NCBI GenBank assembly: GCA_016839845.1
Contig: JAEOTL010000421.1
Location: 1 to 15,721, forward strand
Length of the DNA: 15,721 nucleotides
From: Promethearchaeota archaeon
Lineage (GTDB): Archaea; Asgardarchaeota; Lokiarchaeia; Sigynarchaeales; SOKP01
Direction: 5' to 3'
The notes beneath the pieces are model-generated. The model saw only the letters and a list, made by a program, of their open reading frames with translations. It made no database searches and had not been told where the DNA came from. Below, piece after piece: positions 1-7,816 of this stretch; within the stretch, counting starts at the first letter, position 1, and each line of letters starts with the position of its first letter. A program made the translations under genes and the position numbers.

Positions 1-613
1 TGTCAATTAAATAGTCTTCCATATTATCTGCTTTAAAAACACCTGAAGATTGAAAAGTTGTTATTTCCTCATGAAACAGTTCTTCATACTCACGCATAAA
101 TTGGAGGACATCTGTCCGCATACTGCTAGATGCTCTATGGTCAAGAATTAGACATAATCGAACGAATTCCCCATTTTTTAGGAGAATATTAAAATTTTCG
201 TATTGAAACTCATAAAACTGAGGTTGTTTCATATATTTTGAGCCATTTTGGGTAACATCTTCCGATTCAGAAAATGTAATATTTGCTTGAATAAACCCGC
301 TCAATAAATCGGCATCTAAGCCAGTTCCAGAAATCGAATAATTTAAAAGCTTCAGACCAGAATCTTTATCCATTATTAGAACATGGCGTATATTTAATAC
401 ATCTAAGAATTTTTGCCAAATACTTTCCCGTTCTACTTGAAGATGTCTTTCATAAGAGTCTAACTCAAAAACTTCTAAGTTGGAATCAAGTTCAAAACCC
501 ATTTCTTTTAACTTCCTTTTAAGACACGACATACACTGCTTTGGATATCGTGGGCATGTGGATTTACTCGTACCGCAATTAAATCCTAACTTATTTATTT
601 CAAAATAGACCAT
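1..613 (-). CDS. Partial protein: Cys-cluster N-terminus plus roadblock/longin-like domain
   Basis: The reading frame is open from an ATG at 613 (minus strand) to the window edge, giving the first 204 residues; the C-terminus is missing. An in-frame stop lies upstream with no other ATG, GTG or TTG between, so this start is well supported. Residues 13-30 hold four cysteines (C13, C20, C27, C30, the last pair as CxxC), which could bind zinc or an iron-sulfur cluster. From about residue 76 the pattern is a beta strand (HVLIMDKDSGL), a second strand, a helix with DADLLSGFIQA, then further strands and a long final helix. This resembles the roadblock/longin profilin-like domains common in Asgard genomes, often linked to small GTPases. 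The fold call is by pattern only and the function is unknown. The gene itself is solid; the domain name is tentative. Confidence 0.75.
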   Translation of the reverse strand, partial: MVYFEINKLGFNCGTSKSTCPRYPKQCMSCLKRKLKEMGFELDSNLEVFELDSYERHLQVERESIWQKFLDVLNIRHVLIMDKDSGLKLLNYSISGTGLDADLLSGFIQANITFSESEDVTQNGSKYMKQPQFYEFQYENFNILLKNGEFVRLCLILDHRASSSMRTDVLQFMREYEELFHEEITTFQSSGVFKADNMEDYLID

Positions 614-810
614 AGAAACGCCAAGTCTACAATAATAACTAGTTTCTATATTTTTCTTTTATTGTAAATAAAATAAATTAAAAACTTTTAAAACTGAGCA
701 TATAAACCCTTATATTATAGGATAACACGAATTATGATTACTATTCATTCCTAAAATATGATACTTAAGCTCATAAGTAATGCGAGTTCCCCCTTATAGA
801 GATGTTTTGA

Positions 811-2283
811 ATGAAAGATTTACAGATAAATGATAATTGGGTTTTAAACCGAGTTTCTTCTCAAAGTTCTAGTTTTAGCTCATGGCTTAAAAATCTTTTA
901 AAGGAAGTTGAAGGTTCTATAGAAGATCTCCCAGAAGAAGAACGTGAAAACTTGAAAAAAAATAAGAATTTTTCATCATTAAAGAATTTAGATAAAGATT
1001 TAGCTAAAGTTGATGAAATATTGTCAGGCGAAGGCCTGATTGGAAAAATGGGTACCGGGTTTGGACGAAAAATATTAAACTCCGTTGTACAACCTCTGAA
1101 AGCTGGACTACAAGAATCTCTCCAGGAGTTAGGGGCAAATTTTGGAATAGATTATATAACTGGAAAACGGAAAAATTTGGCATCTACTTTGTATGATGTA
1201 TCAAAAGAACGAGGTATTAAATCAAGTGGATTATTATATTTAATAAAAGCATTACCTGATCTTGAAGCTTTTCTCTATAGCACAAGTGTAAAGAAATACT
1301 ACCGAGATCATACTGAACATGCACTTCGGGTAGCAGTGTTAGGAGATTTTCTTTTAGAACAGGATCTAGGACAAGGTTCTTTGGATGGTATTATTTCTGA
1401 ATTGACTAATATCGATAAAAAAGTATTAAAAGAAGAATTATGGTGGATAGTTGGTCTAGTTCATGATATTGGTTATCCGTTAGGAAAGATGACAACTGCT
1501 GTAAATTATTCTTTAATCAATCAACTATTAAAATGTTACCCCTCATTAGATTTAGAATTTGCACCATTTGAGATTAACTTAACTTGGAAAGGATATCAGG
1601 AAGATGACCTTAAAATCATTGAAGAGGATCTTTCCAAAGAAGCAAAAAAACTAATCAGAATTGGAGCAGGGTTTTACAATCAAGGGATCCCGAAGCAAGA
1701 TTTACAAACTTTTTTAAACAAGCAAGATGGTCATCCTGAATATCAATATAATAGCTCAATAAATCTTGATCATGGAGTAATTTCTGCTCTCTCCCTATTA
1801 AAAAGCCTCGGTACACCTGATGAAATTAGAACCAATGACAAATACCATGGTTATGTTATGGTTGCACAAGCAATAGCACTACATAATTTTAAGGATACTC
1901 TGGAAGATCATCTGTTCGAAAGGCAACCATTAGCCTTTTTTTTAATGCTAATTGATGAATTACAGGAATGGGGAAGGCCGATTCCGATTAAAATCCGTGA
2001 TACTTATTTTACCACAGAATTAAAGAAAGTTAGTCTTTTAGATGAGCTTCTGCTCAACTTAGATGAATTTACCTGGTATATGCAATTTAAGAACAAGGAT
2101 GCTAAAGAGCTTATGGGTTTTAATTTTCAAAGATTTTCTAATGAAAAGAAGAAAACATTTGGAAGGTTAAAAAGTGGTAACTTATTTCCACAAACTGAAG
2201 TTAGGCTTCAAGATGTCAACATTACAGGGAAGCAGAAAAAACCAAGGCAAGATATTCTTGCTCAGCATACTATTATAATATGA
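811..2283 (+). CDS. HD-domain metal-dependent phosphohydrolase
   Basis: A 490-residue soluble protein. The N-terminal 150 residues are mostly helical and match nothing I recognise. An HD-type site follows: DHTEHALRV (H167/H170), the signature H218-D219 in VHDIGYPLGK, LDHG with H321, H358 in ALHNF, and an aspartate at 382 in IDELQEWGRP, a phrase typical of HD-family proteins. These residues would hold one or two divalent metals and hydrolyse a phosphate ester or nucleotide; the substrate cannot be told. The insert between the HD pair and H321 is about 100 residues, longer than in minimal HD domains. No Shine-Dalgarno motif is seen before the ATG. The next gene starts one base after its stop, so the two are probably co-transcribed. 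The HD call is firm, the role open. Confidence 0.8.
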   Translation: MKDLQINDNWVLNRVSSQSSSFSSWLKNLLKEVEGSIEDLPEEERENLKKNKNFSSLKNLDKDLAKVDEILSGEGLIGKMGTGFGRKILNSVVQPLKAGLQESLQELGANFGIDYITGKRKNLASTLYDVSKERGIKSSGLLYLIKALPDLEAFLYSTSVKKYYRDHTEHALRVAVLGDFLLEQDLGQGSLDGIISELTNIDKKVLKEELWWIVGLVHDIGYPLGKMTTAVNYSLINQLLKCYPSLDLEFAPFEINLTWKGYQEDDLKIIEEDLSKEAKKLIRIGAGFYNQGIPKQDLQTFLNKQDGHPEYQYNSSINLDHGVISALSLLKSLGTPDEIRTNDKYHGYVMVAQAIALHNFKDTLEDHLFERQPLAFFLMLIDELQEWGRPIPIKIRDTYFTTELKKVSLLDELLLNLDEFTWYMQFKNKDAKELMGFNFQRFSNEKKKTFGRLKSGNLFPQTEVRLQDVNITGKQKKPRQDILAQHTIII

Positions 2284-2284
2284 C

Positions 2285-2575
2285 GTGATAAAAATCATGG
2301 AAAATTTGAAAGAAAAAGGATTGAAGATATATAAAGCCATATTTGAGAATAAAAAAGAAGTTGAAATAGAAGGTATTGAATATCCAATTAAGAAATTCTC
2401 AAGTGGGATTAAATATGTTGATTTATTTGGATATCGCTATATAGAACAGAATCGCAATAAGAAATCAGAATGGGGTAAAAAAGCACGGGAAGGTCATAAA
2501 ATAATGTGGATAATAAAAGGTAGAAGATATACAGCTCAGATTTTAGATGGAGAATTCATAGAATTAAAAAAATAA
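2285..2575 (+). CDS. Small conserved-looking protein of unknown function, coupled to HD gene
   Basis: A 96-codon reading frame opening with GTG at 2285, one base after the HD-protein stop; an in-frame ATG at 2297 would give 92 residues and is an equally likely start. I do not recognise the family. The protein is basic and soluble. After a short N-terminal helix it looks strand-rich: KEVEIEGIEYPIKK, then IKYVDLFGYRYIEQN, a basic helix around EWGKKAREGHK, and two final strands, IMWIIKGRRYTAQI and GEFIEL. The compact, lysine/arginine-rich layout could suit nucleic-acid or protein binding, but that is inference. Tight coupling suggests it works with or is co-expressed with the HD hydrolase. An A-rich stretch follows, then the convergent serine hydrolase gene 22 bases on. 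Confidence 0.65.
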   Translation: MIKIMENLKEKGLKIYKAIFENKKEVEIEGIEYPIKKFSSGIKYVDLFGYRYIEQNRNKKSEWGKKAREGHKIMWIIKGRRYTAQILDGEFIELKK

Positions 2576-2597
2576 AATAATTAAAAAAAAAATAAAT

Positions 2598-3824
2598 TTA
2601 CATGTTATACAATCTTACAGCTTCTTCATATAGCGTGTCAATCATGGACGGGAAGAAGTTATTAACTAATTGGGCATCCTCTGCTAAACTAGACCCTTTA
2701 TTTAGCATGAACACGATCCCATATTTACCCGTACTAACTGTTTTAAACGACATATGTGCAATATATCCAACAGTTGCCCCACTATGGGCAATATAATTAT
2801 CTGCATAAATCGGCCAACCTAATCCATATCCGATATAAGTAAAACCACCCCAATTATTGCCGAACATGCTAAATTGCGCTGTTTGCATCAAATCAACTGT
2901 TGGGGGCTGTAGAATTTGTGAACTTTTATAGTTTCCTTGATTCATATGCATAATTAAGAAATTTGCTAAATCAGGTACTGTACTTCTTAATGCTCCACCC
3001 CCAATATCATTTGAATTAAACAATGGCCCTTTAAATGTTTCCTCATCCTTTAATTCATGAGGATAAGCACTCCTCCCAGTAAAATTTTGATAACAAAAAC
3101 CAGTACTGGTCATGTCTAAGGGATTTAAGACATTTTCCTGTAAGTAATCAATGTAAGACTGATTAGTGAGTTGTTCTACTATATAAGCAAGAAGCAAAAA
3201 TCCGAGATTTGAATATTGCCAATCAGTACCTGGTTTGAAATTCTCCCAATTTTCTGATTTATAATAGGGACCGGCAGGATTTAAAGTGCCATTTAGAAAT
3301 TCTCCTAACGTAGGACGGGGATTCCAGGGTGTATAATTGCCTCCTAAATTAGTATTAAACCATTCCAGCATTACGTCTTCAAAATCCCAAAGAGGCTTAT
3401 CAGCATGGGATATTCCAGAGCTATGACTTAAGAGATGTCGAATTGTTATATCGCTTGTAGGGTATGAAGGATGACTAACATTAAACTGGATGTAGTTGTT
3501 TATATCAGTGTCCAGATCAAGTGTGTTATTCTCATAAAGTTGCATTATTGTGGTTGTTGTGAACATTTTAGTTACCGAACCAATCATATACACTGTATTT
3601 AAATCTGGAAGTTCACCATATCCTCTGGACCATACTAATGTATCATTTATGATGATACCTGCAGCCATGGAAGGGACATCACTCTCAGACATTAACTGCT
3701 GAATCCTCGTATCAAGAGCATTTTCTGTCTGGGTAAAATTAACCATCAAGGCTATTCCTGTGCTTGTAGCTGCAACAATGCCTATTATGACTAAACCGAG
3801 AATTATTTTTTTGTTTTTTCTCAT
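2598..3824 (-). CDS. Membrane-anchored serine hydrolase, beta-lactamase/class C fold
   Basis: A 408-residue protein with a basic N-tip (MRKNKK) and a hydrophobic helix at about 8-28, so the catalytic domain is probably outside the cell, held by an uncleaved anchor or released. Family motifs are in order: nucleophile S83-x-x-K86 in IGSVTKMFT, Y204-S205-N206 in WQYSNLGF, and H347-S348-G349 in AHSGATVGY replacing the KTG of penicillin-binding proteins. LLSHSSGI near 131-138 is also typical of the beta-lactamase-related family (class C, EstB, D-aminopeptidase types). It would hydrolyse an amide or ester; the substrate is not predictable and a beta-lactamase role should not be assumed. The start is fixed by a strong Shine-Dalgarno AAGGTGG (3839-3833) eight bases upstream. 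The gene is divergent from a winged-helix regulator across a 332-bp region with operator-like repeats. Confidence 0.87.
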   Translation of the reverse strand: MRKNKKIILGLVIIGIVAATSTGIALMVNFTQTENALDTRIQQLMSESDVPSMAAGIIINDTLVWSRGYGELPDLNTVYMIGSVTKMFTTTTIMQLYENNTLDLDTDINNYIQFNVSHPSYPTSDITIRHLLSHSSGISHADKPLWDFEDVMLEWFNTNLGGNYTPWNPRPTLGEFLNGTLNPAGPYYKSENWENFKPGTDWQYSNLGFLLLAYIVEQLTNQSYIDYLQENVLNPLDMTSTGFCYQNFTGRSAYPHELKDEETFKGPLFNSNDIGGGALRSTVPDLANFLIMHMNQGNYKSSQILQPPTVDLMQTAQFSMFGNNWGGFTYIGYGLGWPIYADNYIAHSGATVGYIAHMSFKTVSTGKYGIVFMLNKGSSLAEDAQLVNNFFPSMIDTLYEEAVRLYNM

Positions 3825-3832
3825 TTTTTAAA

Positions 3833-3839
3833 CCACCTT
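3833..3839 (-). promoter_or_regulatory. Shine-Dalgarno site of the serine hydrolase
   Basis: The minus strand reads AAGGTGG, complementary to the conserved 3' end of 16S rRNA, eight bases before the ATG at 3824. It fixes the start of the hydrolase and shows the message is leadered. Confidence 0.75.
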
Positions 3840-3883
3840 TTTCTTATTTTTTTTTTTAAACATTCGTTTCTTAGATCTATATC

Positions 3884-3944
3884 GAACGTTCAGTGACATA
3901 TATATTGATCGAATCATATTTAAATGTTTCGATCAACGAACGTT
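3884..3944. promoter_or_regulatory. Operator-like repeat cluster over the hydrolase promoter
   Basis: A perfect 9-bp inverted repeat, TTGATCGAA (3905-3913) and TTCGATCAA (3928-3936), is separated by 14 bases that contain a TATA-like element on the minus strand. Flanking it, CGAACGTT occurs at 3883-3890 and again at 3937-3944; the first copy forms the 8-bp palindrome GAACGTTC (3884-3891). Repeats straddling the TATA box and the predicted transcription start are what an archaeal repressor site would look like. The divergent winged-helix gene at 4157 is the nearest candidate for the binding protein. Binding itself is inference. Confidence 0.55.
3917..3924 (-). promoter_or_regulatory. TATA-like element of the serine hydrolase gene
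   Basis: The minus strand reads TTTAAATA inside the spacer of the 9-bp inverted repeat. With the usual archaeal distance of about 25 bases, transcription would start near 3894, leaving a leader of about 70 bases with the Shine-Dalgarno site near its end. The same octamer occurs in front of the divergent regulator. Confidence 0.45.
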
Positions 3945-4091
3945 TCTGATCATAGAAAAAAGCCATTATATGTCGTTAAATAGGATATTATGTAATAATA
4001 CCGAAGGTTCTATGATTATTATTATGAAAGCTTAAAAATCTAATAAATAGAATATAGAGGGTGTGAAATCTCATTCGTGATAGTCGTAAGG

Positions 4092-4099
4092 TTTAAATA
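4092..4099 (+). promoter_or_regulatory. TATA-like element of the winged-helix regulator
   Basis: TTTAAATA lies 58 bases before the ATG at 4157, which would place the transcription start near 4120 with a leader of about 35 bases. The rest of the 3825-4156 intergenic stretch is AT-rich; besides the operator cluster it holds CATTCGT copies at 3861 and 4072, and I see no RNA gene in it. Confidence 0.4.
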
Positions 4100-4156
4100 T
4101 GCCAATATCTATTTAATTATTATAGAATCGAAAAAAGTGAGTTAAAGTGGTTAATT

Positions 4157-4834
4157 ATGAAAAGACTGCAGGATGATACCGATGTTGAATATAAAGACGG
4201 TATGTCTTTATTAAAAATTATAAACCTAAATCCTATTCGTTCGTCGATTGTTTTTCTCCTCGTTATTTACCCTGAATTAAGTTTTACTGAACTAAGCAAG
4301 AAATTGGGAAGGTCTAAATCAACTATACATCCCCACTTAAAAGCACTTGAAGAGGTAGGGATTATAATGGTTAGTAGAGAAGAACGACGCGGTGGTAATC
4401 CATCTAAGTTTTACAAGTATAACCCTTTGTCAGCCAAATCAACTGTTGCTGGGAAAATAGATAAATCCAAGGGAATCGATAAAGACATTGCCCAAAAAAT
4501 TATAACTACCGAGAAGAATAAAATGGTTGACCTTAAAGGAATTATTCAGATGTACATAAAATTTTGGGAACTTTTGGAAGAAAATTTGGACCAAGCACCT
4601 GTAATTATTCAAAATATGCCGACAATTTTAGCAGATTATGCTGACACGAGATTCTTTTTAACAAAAGAAGAATATGAGTTATGGTGGAAGAAATACTTTA
4701 CTTTATCAATTGAATTTGGGGAATACTTAGCAGAGCAAAGTGTCAAAAATCCAGATGTAGAGAAACCATATTATTTTTTTGCTACCTTTCTACCCTTGAA
4801 GCAAATTTTTGAGCGAACCAAGGTTAACGAATAG
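4157..4834 (+). CDS. Winged-helix transcriptional regulator, ArsR/MarR-like
   Basis: A 225-residue soluble protein. Residues about 25-90 form a classic winged helix-turn-helix: ILNLNPIRSS-type first helix, LSFTELSKKLGRSKSTIHPHLKALEEVGII as the turn and recognition helix, and a wing REERRGGNPSKFYKYNP. The remaining 130 residues are helical and rich in aromatic residues (FWELLEENL, YELWWKKY), with no metal-binding cysteines, so they may form a dimer or ligand domain. It is transcribed away from the secreted serine hydrolase, whose promoter carries a large inverted repeat, so control of that gene is a reasonable guess. It may also act on the amidohydrolase downstream, though 140 bases and a small hairpin intervene. 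The DNA-binding call is firm; the subfamily and target are inferred. Confidence 0.82.
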   Translation: MKRLQDDTDVEYKDGMSLLKIINLNPIRSSIVFLLVIYPELSFTELSKKLGRSKSTIHPHLKALEEVGIIMVSREERRGGNPSKFYKYNPLSAKSTVAGKIDKSKGIDKDIAQKIITTEKNKMVDLKGIIQMYIKFWELLEENLDQAPVIIQNMPTILADYADTRFFLTKEEYELWWKKYFTLSIEFGEYLAEQSVKNPDVEKPYYFFATFLPLKQIFERTKVNE

Positions 4835-4849
4835 AGGCTTCTTAAGCCT
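4835..4849 (+). terminator. Small stem-loop right after the regulator stop
   Basis: AGGCTT (4835-4840) and AAGCCT (4844-4849) form a perfect six-base-pair stem with a three-base loop directly behind the TAG stop at 4832-4834. No T-run follows, so it may protect the 3' end or mark termination only weakly. The role is uncertain. Confidence 0.3.
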
Positions 4850-4974
4850 TGCCTACTTCTAGAGGTCTGATCCAATCATATTCAATACGGAACCAAACTT
4901 TAAGCTTATTATGAATTCAATCAAGAACGAGTTCCAGATATGAAATCTTATTAACTAATTTTACTAAGTAGATC

Positions 4975-6582
4975 ATGGATTTAAAAAATTTTTTTTTGAA
5001 GCAAATGAAATCTAAAAAATTAAAATATTCCTCAATTCTACTCCTAGTTTTATTATTTAATTTGATAATCTTGCCAAACTTTGCATTGAACGTCAAAGCT
5101 ATCAATAAAGAAAAGGTGGATTACATATTTTTTAATGCAAATATTTTAACACTTGATGAAGCAAATCCAATTGCAGCAGAGATTGCGATAAAAGAGGGAA
5201 TGATACATGATATAGGACTTACAGGGGAGATTCTTGAGGGTTATTATACTGAAGAAGGAAACACAATAAATGTCACTGGAGATACTATTATGCCCGGGAT
5301 AATAGATGGTCATACTCATTTATTATGGTCAGCGTTATACACAGGAATTAAAACTCTAGGAGAAGCTCAGGAACTAGCATTAAGATATGGTTATACAACT
5401 CTAATAGAAAAAGGAGCAGACATTTGGGAGAGAGATATCCAGCCACTAATAGATGCTGAACTAAACGATCAGTTGCGAGTAAGGGTGAATATTTTTCCTG
5501 TTTATAATTTAGCATTTCTTGATGAGGAAAATAAAACTATTATCATTGAAAGTTGGTATCCTGAGAGAGCACCAATTTTGGACCATGAACGTATGCTTCG
5601 TGTGCCTGGCATTAAGATTTATTCTGATGGTGCTGGTGGCGGTGACCGAGGATTGCCTGCTATAAGTATCCCTTATCCGCAAGAAGAATTAGACCTACTT
5701 AATTCTACAAGTACATACGGAGATTTATATTTTAACCAAACAGAGTTGAATCCGATTGTTAAAAACATTACTGATGCAGGATTCAGATGTGCGTTCCATG
5801 CGATGGGTGATCGAGCAATTGAAACGATTCTAAATGCGATTGATTATGCCTTAGAAGGAGAGACTAATGATAATTACCGCCATCAAATTGAACATAATAG
5901 TTTTTTAAGAGAAGATTTAATTACTACAGCAAGTGAATTGAAGACTATACACTCCGTAAGAGGATATTATCCAACATATTATCAAGAGTTATACGCATCC
6001 GCTTATAATGAAACTTTTCTCGAATGGAATGCTAATCGATACTCCTTACCTGGATTAGGAGTCCACGCTTACTTGGAAACTGATTTTACAATTGAAAATT
6101 ATGTTGAAGGAGATAATAGTAGTTCGCGGAACATAAATCCCTTCTTACATCTTTGGGGATTGGTCACAAGAAGAGCAATGGATGAAAACGGTACTATCCA
6201 TCACCCAGATCCATGGTTAGCAGAACACGAGATAAACATTGACCAAGCTTTGAGAATGATCACTATAGAAGGAGCTTATGCTGTATCACAAGAGGATTAC
6301 TTAGGAATATTAGAAGTAGGAAAATTTGCAGATCTTATTATTATCTCAGATAATCCTAAAAACTTTGATCCAGATGTGATTAAAGACATTAAAGTTTACT
6401 TAACAATGGTAGGAGGTAAAATAGAATACCAAGAAACAAGCAAGACATATCCTGTAGTTCCGTCACCTTCTCAAGAACCTATAATAACTGGCCCAACTTT
6501 AGGTGTAATAATTTTTTCAATGATTCTTGGAGTATGCATAATCTTTAGAAGGATACTAATAATAAAAAAAGGCTTTGCATAA
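4975..6582 (+). CDS. Surface-anchored amidohydrolase of the YtcJ (Amidohydro_3) type
   Basis: A 535-residue protein. Residues 1-17 are basic and 18-40 hydrophobic, a signal peptide or anchor. The last 30 residues (about 506-530) form a membrane helix followed by a basic tail (RRILIIKKGFA), so the enzyme appears to sit outside the cell, tethered at its C-terminus. The metal-dependent hydrolase barrel lies between. It has MPGIIDGHTHLL with the metal pair H113/H115, IKIYSDG with K214 as the possible carboxylated lysine, FHAMGDRAI with H275, HQIEH with H307, and ETDF with D370 as the catalytic acid. The closing motif GILEVGKFADLIIISDNP is typical of the family. It probably hydrolyses a C-N bond in an external substrate that I cannot name. 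It follows the regulator gene and adds to a small surface-hydrolase neighbourhood. Confidence 0.85.
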   Translation: MDLKNFFLKQMKSKKLKYSSILLLVLLFNLIILPNFALNVKAINKEKVDYIFFNANILTLDEANPIAAEIAIKEGMIHDIGLTGEILEGYYTEEGNTINVTGDTIMPGIIDGHTHLLWSALYTGIKTLGEAQELALRYGYTTLIEKGADIWERDIQPLIDAELNDQLRVRVNIFPVYNLAFLDEENKTIIIESWYPERAPILDHERMLRVPGIKIYSDGAGGGDRGLPAISIPYPQEELDLLNSTSTYGDLYFNQTELNPIVKNITDAGFRCAFHAMGDRAIETILNAIDYALEGETNDNYRHQIEHNSFLREDLITTASELKTIHSVRGYYPTYYQELYASAYNETFLEWNANRYSLPGLGVHAYLETDFTIENYVEGDNSSSRNINPFLHLWGLVTRRAMDENGTIHHPDPWLAEHEINIDQALRMITIEGAYAVSQEDYLGILEVGKFADLIIISDNPKNFDPDVIKDIKVYLTMVGGKIEYQETSKTYPVVPSPSQEPIITGPTLGVIIFSMILGVCIIFRRILIIKKGFA

Positions 6583-6774
6583 GACAGAAACTTGAATTTT
6601 AATCTCTCGCAAAACAAATTATTCTGTGAAGAAACTAGGGTACATAAGTAGTTTTCTGTTTCAAAAGACACTTAATCTAGAGATCGGACCCCAATTCATT
6701 TTTATTTCTTTTTAGTTGTAGTTTATTTAGTTATAGATAAAATAGAGATAAAGTAAAATAATCTGTGAGATAAA

Positions 6775-6963
6775 ATGACGGCTAAAGTTAAACTAGATAT
6801 GGAGTATTTTGATTTTCTGAATGTAGTTCAAGAAATCTCAAATAATTCAAGTTCAATCCAACGGACTCTCATTAAGAAAATCTATCAAAACTATGATATT
6901 TCTCAGGTAAAGAATGCCTTGGATAGAGAAATTGACAATTTAAACAGATTATTAATTAATTAG
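6775..6963 (+). CDS. Possible 62-residue helical protein
   Basis: An ATG-initiated frame of 62 codons stands alone between the amidohydrolase and the CYTH gene, with GTGAG about 10 bases before the start as a weak ribosome site. The product looks all-helical with regular heptads in its second half (VKNALDREIDNLNRLL), so a short coiled coil or small helical bundle is possible. I do not recognise it. In its favour, the codon use resembles the neighbours and it lies in otherwise empty sequence. Against it, the frame is short and has no homology that I can see. If it is not a gene, 6583-7127 is a 545-base non-coding gap in which I see only AT-rich sequence and one small palindrome. Confidence 0.45.
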   Translation: MTAKVKLDMEYFDFLNVVQEISNNSSSIQRTLIKKIYQNYDISQVKNALDREIDNLNRLLIN

Positions 6964-6972
6964 AGCTCAGGA

Positions 6973-6987
6973 GCAAAAATATTTTGC
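6973..6987. other. Palindrome after the 62-codon frame
   Basis: GCAAAA (6973-6978) and TTTTGC (6982-6987) flank a three-base centre nine bases beyond the TAG stop at 6961-6963. It could be a weak 3'-end hairpin. The rest of 6988-7127 is AT-rich, ending in an 11-T run near 7080-7090 that could serve rightward termination; nothing else is visible there. Confidence 0.25.
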
Positions 6988-7127
6988 ATCAAAAAAGAAA
7001 TATTACAAAATTGATAATTATAAGGAATGAAACTTATAGAAATAATTCATAGAATCACGCTTATTCTTTTCCATTTCTTTTTTTTTTAATTAAAAAACTG
7101 TTAAAAACTAATAATGAATGTCTCCCT

Positions 7128-7721
7128 CTATTTCAATTTCTCAATAATTAGTTCTAGATATGACTTTTTAATAGATTGATCTTTAGAAATCCCAATTAAA
7201 TTTAAAAACTCAAATAAAACATTCCTGGATTCATCAATTCCTTCTTCAGTATCTGATAGTACTTCTACTTCCAAGAAAAATTGCTTTAAAATCGGTAGAT
7301 AATCAATCAAGGCTTTAATCTCATAATTTTTAAATTCGAATTTGTACAGATCTCTGTCCTTCTGTACGGTTAAAACTTCCTGAAATCCCAGTAAATTAAG
7401 TAGTTCCTTTGTTTTATCAAGATTATCAATTCTAATGTCAAGTTCCTTCCGTGTTTTTGTTAGGTTATCAAGTTTTTTACCCTTGTACGTAAAATAATAT
7501 TCAATTTCTTGCTTTTTTCTCGGATTTTTTTTATTAAATTTAATCGATTTTCTAAGTCTCAAAGCCTCATCAGTTTGTTTAAAATCTCTTAGCCCCTTAG
7601 GCATATTAAAGTAGGTATCTTCATGGATTAACGAAAATTCATAGACTACTTGATTTTCTTTGAATTTTTCCTTTATTCTAACTGGATTAGGGATTTGAAC
7701 TTTAATTTCTACTTCAAACAT
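7128..7721 (-). CDS. CYTH-domain protein, class IV adenylate cyclase/triphosphatase family
   Basis: A 197-residue protein spanning one whole CYTH domain. The N-terminal signature ExExK is intact as E3-V-E5-I-K7. The tunnel residues follow in family order: DTYFNMP (35-41), ALRLRKS with R55 and R57, TYKGKKLD with K80, TRKELD with R91, KDRDLYKF (121-128), LIDYLP with D140, LEVEV with E151/E153, and KKSYLELI near the end. Such enzymes use a metal ion to act on triphosphate groups, as CyaB-type adenylate cyclases or as inorganic or thiamine triphosphatases; the sequence does not decide which. The start is supported by the GGAAGGAAG Shine-Dalgarno run at 7732-7724 just upstream. It is divergent from the RNA methyltransferase gene, about 95 bases away. 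Confidence 0.85.
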   Translation of the reverse strand: MFEVEIKVQIPNPVRIKEKFKENQVVYEFSLIHEDTYFNMPKGLRDFKQTDEALRLRKSIKFNKKNPRKKQEIEYYFTYKGKKLDNLTKTRKELDIRIDNLDKTKELLNLLGFQEVLTVQKDRDLYKFEFKNYEIKALIDYLPILKQFFLEVEVLSDTEEGIDESRNVLFEFLNLIGISKDQSIKKSYLELIIEKLK

Positions 7722-7723
7722 TA

Positions 7724-7732
7724 CTTCCTTCC
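7724..7732 (-). promoter_or_regulatory. Shine-Dalgarno site of the CYTH gene
   Basis: GGAAGGAAG on the minus strand ends two bases before the ATG at 7721, with the AAGG core about five bases away. It settles the start codon of the CYTH gene. Confidence 0.6.
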
Positions 7733-7816
7733 AATTTCGACTAATAAAAAATATAATTTATTACTTTATATTAAGTATTAATAATTGTAATTAGAGTTGA
7801 TATTTTATCTCCTTAA

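Noticed and set aside
2602..2796. 64-codon frame antisense to the serine hydrolase
   Set aside because: It overlaps the C-terminal coding part of the hydrolase on the other strand and shows no protein-like features.
2598..3824. True antibiotic beta-lactamase
   Set aside because: The SxxK and YxN motifs show only the fold family; an HSG motif in place of KTG and a surface anchor in an archaeon fit a general peptidase or esterase better.
4917..5105. 62-codon leftward frame across the amidohydrolase start
   Set aside because: It is opposite the signal-peptide coding region and its hydrophobic pattern follows from that; there is no independent support.
6471..6671. 66-codon leftward frame at the amidohydrolase 3' end
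   Set aside because: It is mostly antisense to the C-terminal membrane helix, with no ribosome site or recognisable product.
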